Source: Fidelibacterota bacterium
GTDB taxonomy: Bacteria > Fidelibacterota > Marinisomatia > Marinisomatales > UBA1611
Direction of reading: 5' to 3'
NCBI GenBank assembly: GCA_002717915.1
Contig: PBCV01000048.1
Coordinates: 3,767-15,261 of the forward strand
DNA length: 11,495 nucleotides
Positions 1-6,082 of this stretch are shown here, one piece after another (the stretch's first letter is position 1; every line of letters starts with the position of its first letter). The translations under genes were made by a program, and so were the position numbers. The notes beneath the pieces are model-generated. The model saw only the letters and a program-made list of their open reading frames with translations. It was not told the origin of the DNA and did no database searches.

Positions 1-546
1 ACCAACTAGTTCCGGATCTGGTGGTCGTGAATTAAATCCGAACATAATTGCCGCCCAACCAAGGGTTTGACCCACCAGACAACCCATATAATAACTACCA
101 TCGTCATAATAACGCTGGTCAGATGATCCTAATGTGATAATCGTTTTAAGCGCCTCAGGTGATCGCTGAGCAAGTTGCATTCCTGTAATGCCACCCCATG
201 AGATTCCCATAGTGCCGACCTTGCCATTACACCAAGTTTGGCTAGCAATCCAATCGATTACAGCAACACCGTCATCTATTTCCTGATCAGTATATTCATC
301 GTAAAGAACACCATCAGAGCTCCCTGAACCACGCATATCAACGCGGATGCAGGCATAACCATGTTTAGCAAAATGAGCAATTGTATTCGAATCCCGTTTT
401 ACTGTGTAATCATCTTTTCGATATGGTATGTACTCAAGGATAGCTGGATAAGATTTTTTATCATTTGGTAGCCATAGTCGAGCACCAAGTCGAGCTCCAT
501 CAGGCATCGGTATCCAGAAATGATTAACCTTAATAACTCCCATCAT
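1..546 (-). CDS. CocE/NonD-family serine hydrolase, N-terminal 182 residues (cut by window edge)
   Basis: This is the N-terminal part of an alpha/beta hydrolase of the CocE/NonD (X-Pro dipeptidyl-peptidase-like, S15) family, which cleaves esters or amides of varied small molecules. The reading frame is open from the ATG at 546 to base 1. Residues 35-45 hold the family strand AILEYIPYRK, and residues 66-79 hold ACIRVDMRGSGSSD, the oxyanion-side strand and loop. The nucleophile elbow GISWGG places the catalytic Ser at 116. The Asp and His of the triad would lie beyond the window. No signal peptide is seen, so it should be cytoplasmic. It is clearly paralogous to the 668-residue hydrolase at 6083-8089, sharing EYIPYRK, RGSGxSDG and RPPDP/KPPDP. 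The start overlaps the stop of the upstream ATPase as TAATG, with a second ATG directly after. No Shine-Dalgarno is visible, so translation is probably coupled to the ATPase gene. The family is certain; the substrate is unknown. Confidence 0.93.
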   Translation of the reverse strand, partial: MMGVIKVNHFWIPMPDGARLGARLWLPNDKKSYPAILEYIPYRKDDYTVKRDSNTIAHFAKHGYACIRVDMRGSGSSDGVLYDEYTDQEIDDGVAVIDWIASQTWCNGKVGTMGISWGGITGMQLAQRSPEALKTIITLGSSDQRYYDDGSYYMGCLVGQTLGWAAIMFGFNSRPPDPELVG

Positions 547-1532
547 TAATTCTGATTTAGAGGGTAGTGACAGGTCAAAATTTGTTCACCATCAAAAACA
601 TGCATTGGTGGAAACTCATTATCACAATGTTCACTAGAGAATGGACAGCGTGTATGAAATTCACATCCATTAGGCCGATCCATTAGGCTGGGAACCTCAC
701 CCTTAAGCTCGATTCTATTCTTTAAGCTTGCTTCTGGATAAGGTGTTAGATTCGCTGATAATAATGCTAGGGTGTAGGGGTGTTTTGGCTTTGCAAAGAT
801 ATCATCTGTTTGACCTTGTTCAACAAATCGCCCCAGATACATTACCGCAGTTTTGTCAGAGATATGTCGTACGATATTTAAATTATGCGTAATGACAAAC
901 AAACTGACTCCTAAGTCATCCTTAAGCTTGTTTAGTAAGTTTAATATTTCACCTTGCACTGAAACATCGAGACCCGCAGTCGGTTCATCAGCTATAATCA
1001 GCTTAGGTTTTAGGGCTATAGCTCGTGCAACGCCGACACGACGAGCCTGACCACCACTAAGTTGATGTGCATAACGCCCACTAATATGTGCGGGCAATCC
1101 CACCAGTTTTAATAATCGATCTGCTTCCATTTTTAGATCTCGATCTTTAAGGTTATGTATTTTGTAACCTTCAGTAATTAATGAACCTACACTCATTCTT
1201 GGACTAAGTGAACCGATCGAATTTTGCCAGATAAATGAAATCTTTTTGCGATAAGCCATTATTTGCGATGACGTCATGCTGGTAACGTCCTCATTCATAA
1301 ATTTAATCTGTCCTTCTGTAGCATTCAGTAAACCAGCGACAGCGAGTGCTAAGGTTGTCTTTCCAGAGCCACTTTCACCTACCAGGGTAAAGGTTTCACC
1401 CTGCTTAATGTCTAATGAAACCTGTCTGACTGCATCTATGTATGGATCATCTATTTTCTGAAGCATTGCCTGTAATGGTGACTTGATTCGAAACCGAACA
1501 CGTAGATTCTTAATAGAAAGCAACTTACTCAT
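546..1532 (-). CDS. Dpp/Opp-type ABC transporter ATPase (DppF-like)
   Basis: This is the second cytoplasmic ATPase of a peptide/nickel/opine-type importer and powers uptake with the ATPase encoded just upstream. Counting from MSKLLSIKNL, it shows Walker A GESGSGKTT (52-60, Lys58), Q-loop Gln103, signature LSGGQ (158-162), Walker B LIIADEP (178-184, catalytic Glu183) and the switch His216. The C-terminal oligo_HPY extension follows, with Cys290, 296, 303 and 321. The 328-residue length is normal. An in-frame TTG at 1550 would add six residues. The ATG at 1532 is preferred because it forms an ATGA overlap with the stop of the upstream ATPase gene, and because family members commonly begin with a short MS-K-LLxxKNL segment. 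Its stop overlaps the next hydrolase start. DppF versus OppF naming cannot be settled from the sequence. Confidence 0.96.
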   Translation of the reverse strand: MSKLLSIKNLRVRFRIKSPLQAMLQKIDDPYIDAVRQVSLDIKQGETFTLVGESGSGKTTLALAVAGLLNATEGQIKFMNEDVTSMTSSQIMAYRKKISFIWQNSIGSLSPRMSVGSLITEGYKIHNLKDRDLKMEADRLLKLVGLPAHISGRYAHQLSGGQARRVGVARAIALKPKLIIADEPTAGLDVSVQGEILNLLNKLKDDLGVSLFVITHNLNIVRHISDKTAVMYLGRFVEQGQTDDIFAKPKHPYTLALLSANLTPYPEASLKNRIELKGEVPSLMDRPNGCEFHTRCPFSSEHCDNEFPPMHVFDGEQILTCHYPLNQN

Positions 1533-2497
1533 GATTCTATCAAATGGCAACTAACAAAATGATGCGTGTCAAATTTATTCAATATTGGGGTAACTTTATC
1601 ACAGCGCTCTATTGATTGGTCACATCGGTTTTTAAATATACAACCTCCAGATAGATTTATCAGATCGGGTATTTCTCCAGGAATTGTAGGCAACAAGTTT
1701 TGTTTTTTTGAAATACTAGCAGGGTCACATTCCAATAATTTCACAGTATATGGATGAGCTGGGTTGTTGAATATTTCGTATGTACTTCCCTGCTCCACAA
1801 TCTCACCCGCATACATGACTACTACATGATCACATAGTTCGGCTATAACTCCAAGATGATGTGAAACGAATAATATTGAGCAGCCCATTTCTTCCTGAAG
1901 CTCTTTCAACAATTTAAGGATCTGAACCTCAAGAGTCGTATCAAGCGCAGTGGTGGGTTCGTCGGCAATTAGTAGAGATGGTCCTGCCTGCAATGCCATA
2001 GCAATCGATACACGTTGCTGCATCCCACCTGACAATTCGTACGGGTATTGATTAAGCTGGTTACGAGGATCCGGTATACCAACTTTGGTCAACATATCAA
2101 TCGAACGTTGTTTTTTTCTTTTCTTACTAATCTTATCACGATACTGGATATCTATCATCTGACGACCAATCGATAACACTGGATTTAGTGTGGACATTGG
2201 GTCCTGAAATATAATCGACAGTTTAGTGCCACTAATATTTCGCATTTTATCCAGTGAAAGCTTCAGAAGATCCTGCTTTTCAAACTCGATCGAGCCATTA
2301 GGAATATCGGCATTATCATCGAGCTGCCGAATAATTGACGTAATCAAAGTGGACTTTCCACAACCACTCTCACCAACTACACCGACAATTGAACCCTTTG
2401 GTATATCAAGATTGACGTGACGTATCGCTTCCAATACACCTCGATCAGTTTGATAATTAACCGACAAATCGCGTATTCTAAGAACGTTTTCACTCAT
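1529..2497 (-). CDS. Dpp/Opp-type ABC transporter ATPase (DppD-like)
   Basis: This is the first ATPase of the importer, 322 residues and full length. Walker A GESGCGKST lies at 42-50 (Lys48), Q-loop Gln98 in FQDPMSTLNP, signature LSGGMQ at 155-160, Walker B LLIADEP at 175-181 (Glu180) and switch His213 in VSHHLG. The C-terminal oligo_HPY region carries Cys286, Cys292, Cys299 and Cys317. The FQDPMSTLNP and LSGGMQQRV motifs fit the DppD/OppD side of the pair better than DppF/OppF. The ATG at 2497 overlaps the TGA of the upstream permease gene as ATGA. An AGGAAG Shine-Dalgarno lies at 2508-2503, five bases upstream, so this start is firm. Its own stop overlaps the next ATPase start in the same way, indicating coupled, near-equimolar synthesis of the two ATPases. 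Confidence 0.97.
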   Translation of the reverse strand: MSENVLRIRDLSVNYQTDRGVLEAIRHVNLDIPKGSIVGVVGESGCGKSTLITSIIRQLDDNADIPNGSIEFEKQDLLKLSLDKMRNISGTKLSIIFQDPMSTLNPVLSIGRQMIDIQYRDKISKKRKKQRSIDMLTKVGIPDPRNQLNQYPYELSGGMQQRVSIAMALQAGPSLLIADEPTTALDTTLEVQILKLLKELQEEMGCSILFVSHHLGVIAELCDHVVVMYAGEIVEQGSTYEIFNNPAHPYTVKLLECDPASISKKQNLLPTIPGEIPDLINLSGGCIFKNRCDQSIERCDKVTPILNKFDTHHFVSCHLIES

Positions 2498-3330
2498 AGC
2501 AACTTCCTAAGTTTGGGGTCGAGCAGATCGCGCAATGATTCACCAAGGAAAGTAAAGCCCAGTGTAGCCAAAACTAATGGAATCGAACCAGCAATAATTG
2601 GCCAAGGAGTATTTCGAATCAAAGCGAATCCATCATTCAGAATACTACCCCAGGATGGTGTTGGCGGTTTGACACCCATACCAAGAAAACTCAAGCCAGC
2701 CTCTAATGCAATAACGGTCGGAATATCCATTGATGCGAGAATGAGGAGCGGCCCAAGAATATTTGGCAACACGTGTATTGACAGAATTCTTAGTAACGAT
2801 GCACCCATAAGCATTTCTGCCTTGACAAAGTCCTTCGATTTAATAGTGAGTGTTTGAGTTCGAACAACTCGACCATAATTTGGGATCGAGCTCACAGCAA
2901 TTACGAAAATTACCGTAGTTATTGACGGACCCACCATTGCTACCGCAGCCAGTGCCAACATAATTGTCGGAACTGAGCGAATAGTATCAAATAAAAGCAT
3001 AATGGAATTATCTAGCCAAGTCGGACCATAACCTGCAATCATTCCTAACACGACTCCTATGATAAGCGCAGATCCAATTGTTAAAAATGCAACCTTTAAA
3101 GCAACCTGACCTCCAAAGAGTACTCGCGAAAATAAATCCCTTCCAAGTTGATCGGTGCCCAGTAGATGGTTGGCAGATGGCCCTTGAAGGCGATCCATTA
3201 TATTAAGTTGAATCGGGTCGTAGGGCGCAAATATTGATGCACCTAATGCGCTGACCACCATCAAGGTAACTAAGCATAGACCAAGTAATCCAAGTGGATC
3301 TGAAGAAATTCTTTTGATTAAAGCTTTCAT
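2494..3330 (-). CDS. Dpp/Opp-type ABC transporter permease (DppC-like)
   Basis: This is an inner-membrane permease of the importer, 278 residues and typical of DppC. It has a first membrane segment around 14-34, then the DppC/OppC hallmark HLLGTDQLGRDLFSRVLFG (55-73). Further membrane segments lie at about 78-100, 112-133, 137-150, 190-210 and 243-265. The cytoplasmic EAA-like loop that docks on the ATPase is around 169-190 (AEMLMGAS to HVLPN). The family motif ALEAGLSFLGMGVKPPTPSWG follows near 208-228. It starts seven bases after the DppB-like stop. Its Shine-Dalgarno (AAGG, 3339-3336) overlaps that stop codon as TAAGG, and the stop of this gene overlaps the next ATPase start as ATGA. The two permeases form the transmembrane heterodimer. 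Family assignment is firm; transported substrate unknown. Confidence 0.97.
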   Translation of the reverse strand: MKALIKRISSDPLGLLGLCLVTLMVVSALGASIFAPYDPIQLNIMDRLQGPSANHLLGTDQLGRDLFSRVLFGGQVALKVAFLTIGSALIIGVVLGMIAGYGPTWLDNSIMLLFDTIRSVPTIMLALAAVAMVGPSITTVIFVIAVSSIPNYGRVVRTQTLTIKSKDFVKAEMLMGASLLRILSIHVLPNILGPLLILASMDIPTVIALEAGLSFLGMGVKPPTPSWGSILNDGFALIRNTPWPIIAGSIPLVLATLGFTFLGESLRDLLDPKLRKLL

Positions 3331-3337
3331 AACTGCC

Positions 3338-4282
3338 TTACAAGTTAGCTCTTATTCGAGGGTCTAACCAAGCATTAACAAGGTCTGATATTGTTGTACT
3401 GATGACAAACAAAACTGTACTGACCAACACGGAGCCCATAACTACTGGATAATTACGGGACGTAATCGATTCAATAATTAACTTACCAAGGCCGGGACGA
3501 GCAAATACAATTTCAGTAAACACTGCAGCTGAGATTAGAAAACCCATACCTACCCCGATAACTGTCACTGTTGGTAATATCGCAATCTTTAAAGCATAAC
3601 GATAGACAACAGTAGACTCAGTTAACCCATAAGCCCGTGCGGTTCGGATATGATTTTCGCCTAACACTTCAAGCATCGATGCGCGAACTAAGCGTGATAA
3701 ATAGCCTACCCAAGATATACCGATTGCAAATGCTGGCAAGACAAGATGAGTCGCCTGATCAAATAAATCTCCCTTATCTCCAGCCCCTATTGCAGGAAAC
3801 CACTTAAGGGTGACGGCAAAAATAAGCAATGAATACAATGCAACAACAAATGAAGGTGCGGTAATACAAGCGACAGAAATAACACCAGTAACACGGTCTG
3901 CTAGAGTGTTACGATGTAAAGCTGAGTAACAACCAAGAGGTATTCCAATAAGCATGGCGCCAAAAATGGCACTGAAAATAAGCCAAAGAGTGTAAGGTAA
4001 TTGACCAAAAACAATTGCTGTGACCGGTCGACTAGATATCACATCCATTCCCAAGTCTCCTTGGAGAATATTGCCAAAAAACTTCATGAGTTGAATTACT
4101 AAGGGCTGGTCAAGGCCCATCCGCATCGTAATATCGGCGATCATTTCGGTAGTTCCCCGTGGACCAAGCATGATTCTGGCCGGATCACCTGGCACAAGAT
4201 GAATCATACAAAACATTAGAGTCACAGCCACTGAAATGATCAGAATGCCGAGAAAAATTCGTTTTACAAAATAAAGTAACAC
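3338..4282 (-). CDS. Dpp/Opp-type ABC transporter permease (DppB-like)
   Basis: This is an inner-membrane permease, 314 residues, the usual DppB length. Residues 1-31 are the typical N-terminal segment, ending in HLVPGDPARIMLG (28-40). Membrane segments are expected near 9-31, 97-120, 131-156, 180-197, 235-257 and 277-303. The EAA-like ATPase-contact loop is at 211-237 (TARAYGL to KIAILP), followed by the conserved PGLGKLIIESITSRNYPVVMG block (263-283) and a C-terminal LDPRIR. The start is a GTG at 4282, supported by an AAGGA Shine-Dalgarno at 4292-4288 with five-base spacing. It is the first gene after the hairpin that separates it from the binding-protein gene, so its mRNA level may be lower than that of the binding protein. 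It pairs with the DppC-like permease encoded next. Confidence 0.97.
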   Translation of the reverse strand: MLLYFVKRIFLGILIISVAVTLMFCMIHLVPGDPARIMLGPRGTTEMIADITMRMGLDQPLVIQLMKFFGNILQGDLGMDVISSRPVTAIVFGQLPYTLWLIFSAIFGAMLIGIPLGCYSALHRNTLADRVTGVISVACITAPSFVVALYSLLIFAVTLKWFPAIGAGDKGDLFDQATHLVLPAFAIGISWVGYLSRLVRASMLEVLGENHIRTARAYGLTESTVVYRYALKIAILPTVTVIGVGMGFLISAAVFTEIVFARPGLGKLIIESITSRNYPVVMGSVLVSTVLFVISTTISDLVNAWLDPRIRANL

Positions 4283-4286
4283 AATA

Positions 4287-4292
4287 TTCCTT
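4287..4292 (-). promoter_or_regulatory. Ribosome binding site supporting the GTG start of the DppB-like permease
   Basis: On the minus strand AAGGAA lies just upstream of the GTG at 4282-4280, with about five bases between the AAGGA core and the codon. It justifies the non-ATG start, and the resulting N-terminus matches the family. Confidence 0.6.
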
Positions 4293-4409
4293 TTATTTAG
4301 CTAAGAGTTTAGGGAAAATGAAATTCATTATAAAACAAGTTCAAGATTTAAACTCAAGACTAAACTGAAGTTACTTTTATCAACTCCTTTTAACCCTATT
4401 TATTTCTAT

Positions 4410-4442
4410 GAAAATAGGAAGGCCTGAGGATACAGGCCTTCC
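4410..4442 (-). terminator. Intercistronic hairpin (terminator or attenuator) between binding-protein and permease genes
   Basis: A perfect 10-bp inverted repeat, GGAAGGCCTG / CAGGCCTTCC (4417-4426 and 4433-4442), encloses a six-base loop. Read on the transcribed minus strand it begins 11 bases after the stop of the binding-protein gene and is followed by TATTTTC. The short, interrupted T tract suggests a leaky intrinsic terminator or an mRNA-protecting structure rather than a full stop, since the permease and ATPase genes follow in the same direction. Hairpins at this position are well known in binding-protein transporter operons and raise binding-protein levels over membrane components. Confidence 0.8.
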
Positions 4443-4453
4443 CAGTAGATTTA

Positions 4454-5992
4454 CTAGTTGCTAGAAAAATATCGGAAAAGTGGGAGTCCGTCAGGTCTGA
4501 ATCCAGGATTAACTGAATTACTGTAAATAACAGGTGTCGCCTCATGAGTTATGAAACGATATGCTCCACTGTTTTCCATTATATCCTGCATACGCTGGTA
4601 CATTTGGTCACGCTTAGTATTATCAACCTCCGACTTCGCTGCAACCTCTAACGTGTCAAATGCAGCATCACTAAAACGCTCCCAGTTCCAGACACCCTTT
4701 TGCGAGGTAACAAACCAACCCGTCGCATATGAAGGATCTGGCGCCATTGAGTAGCGATTAAGGATTAACTGAATATCCTTGTATCGATCACCTGCAGTAT
4801 GATCACCAAGTGACCAGAAAGCACCAGATTCATGCAGATTAATCTCAAGTGTAATCCCAACCTGGGCAAGGTTTGCCTGGATAACTTGAGCAGTAGTCAC
4901 ATTGGCTGCCTTATTTAAAATATCAAGGGTTACCCTAACATCACCAGACAAACCAGCAGCAGCTAAGTATTCCTTTGCCCTAGCAACATTCGCCTCAGGA
5001 GCAACAAGACTTTCATCACGATGACCAACCAAACCTGGCGCAATAATGCCAGTTGATGGAACTGCTGCACCAAAGTAGGAAGCCTGCATAATTGACGGTA
5101 CATCAATAGCATGTTGAATCGCCTTTCTCAAGTTCTGATTAGACAAGAGTTCGTTTTCAACATTCATACCGACCCAAACATAGTAAAGTGATGGATATTC
5201 TTCAATAATTGAGTTCGCTGGTGGCGAAGCTTTCAGATTGGATACTGAGCTCACAGGAACACGAGTATAGTCAATATCACCTGCCTCAAATGCCAATTGC
5301 GCCGTACTTTCATCATCTATTGGGATAATCTGAAGTTCATTAAATGGCGCCTCTCCACCATGCCAGTCTGGATTACTCACAAAAATAGTTTTTTGCTTCG
5401 GCTGCCATTCTTTGATTAGATAAGGTCCTGAAACACTAGGTGTTGTGGTACCTACTTTACCGTCGACAGATTCCCAGGCTTTTTTACTGATAATGTTGCC
5501 AACAATGTAAGGTAAAGCAATATTCCAAGCAGGTGGATAAGGCTCGTTAAAAACAATTGTGCCTTCATATTTGCTATTGACAACTACTTCTTTAAGTGGA
5601 CCCCAATCTGGTGAGTTTGTAGATTTAACTTCGCTATCCACAATACGCTCGAAAGAATACTTTACATCTTCAGCAGTCATTTCACCAAAACCATTGGTGA
5701 ACATGATGCCTTCTTTTAATTTGAAATCGATTGTAGTTGGAGTAGTCTGCTGGATTGATTCAGCTGCATCAAGCGAGTAACCCCATTCTCTGCCAGGTTT
5801 ATATTGAATAAGCTTACTATAAATAAGACCTTGAATCTCTTCATCAAAAACACCTCCTGAATATGCAGGATCTAGACTTTTGAGATCACTATAAGCTCGA
5901 ACTTTAAGCACATCACCTGCTGCCAAAGCAAGCGAACTAGAAAGTCCTAATGTAACAATAAATAATGCAATTATTGCTGTTTTAATTTTCAT
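4454..5992 (-). CDS. Periplasmic solute-binding protein of a Dpp/Opp-type ABC importer (SBP family 5)
   Basis: This is the periplasmic receptor of the importer, 512 residues before processing. The N-terminus is a type I signal peptide: basic MKIK, hydrophobic core IIALFIVTLGL (7-17), and a likely signal peptidase I site after LALA (residue 24 or 25). There is no lipobox cysteine, so it is soluble in a Gram-negative periplasm. The mature start LKVRAYSDLKSLDPAYSG and the segment FKLKEGIMFTNGFGEMTAEDVKYSFERI (90-117) are diagnostic of the extracellular solute-binding family 5 (DppA, OppA, NikA, opine and glutathione binders). Ligand identity cannot be inferred from these motifs. A strong Shine-Dalgarno fixes the ATG. 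The 90 bp upstream are very AT-rich and could hold a promoter, but I found no convincing -35/-10 pair. The hairpin after its stop suggests it is made in excess over the permeases. Confidence 0.97.
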   Translation of the reverse strand: MKIKTAIIALFIVTLGLSSSLALAAGDVLKVRAYSDLKSLDPAYSGGVFDEEIQGLIYSKLIQYKPGREWGYSLDAAESIQQTTPTTIDFKLKEGIMFTNGFGEMTAEDVKYSFERIVDSEVKSTNSPDWGPLKEVVVNSKYEGTIVFNEPYPPAWNIALPYIVGNIISKKAWESVDGKVGTTTPSVSGPYLIKEWQPKQKTIFVSNPDWHGGEAPFNELQIIPIDDESTAQLAFEAGDIDYTRVPVSSVSNLKASPPANSIIEEYPSLYYVWVGMNVENELLSNQNLRKAIQHAIDVPSIMQASYFGAAVPSTGIIAPGLVGHRDESLVAPEANVARAKEYLAAAGLSGDVRVTLDILNKAANVTTAQVIQANLAQVGITLEINLHESGAFWSLGDHTAGDRYKDIQLILNRYSMAPDPSYATGWFVTSQKGVWNWERFSDAAFDTLEVAAKSEVDNTKRDQMYQRMQDIMENSGAYRFITHEATPVIYSNSVNPGFRPDGLPLFRYFSSN

Positions 5993-5998
5993 TTTTTT

Positions 5999-6003
5999 CT
6001 CCT
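5999..6003 (-). promoter_or_regulatory. Strong Shine-Dalgarno of the binding-protein gene
   Basis: On the minus strand AAAAGGAGAAAAAAATG gives an AGGAG core at 6003-5999, six bases before the ATG at 5992. It is one of the best ribosome sites in the window, in keeping with high demand for a periplasmic receptor. Confidence 0.7.
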
Positions 6004-6082
6004 TTTATAAATATGATTTGATTTAAAAACTATAAGTTAATAATAGCTCTTAAAGAATATCTTAACAGACTAGACTAATAAA

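Noticed and set aside
853..1050. Plus-strand open frames of 61-146 codons inside the transporter genes (also 1276-1461, 1566-1757, 2226-2420, 2417-2857, 4551-4754, 5559-5780)
   Set aside because: Each lies fully antisense to, or across, a strongly supported minus-strand gene, has no recognisable family motif, and is explained as a shadow of the real coding frame.
6036..6066. AT-rich dyad upstream of the binding-protein gene (GTTAA ... TTAAC, with TTAAAGA/TCTTAA inside)
   Set aside because: The arms are short and imperfect in very AT-rich DNA and no regulator gene is nearby, so an operator call is not supported.
5993..6082. A sigma-70 promoter directly before the binding-protein gene (TATAGT at about 6027-6032)
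   Set aside because: No -35-like hexamer stands at 16-18 bases from it, and similar AT-rich hexamers are expected by chance here.
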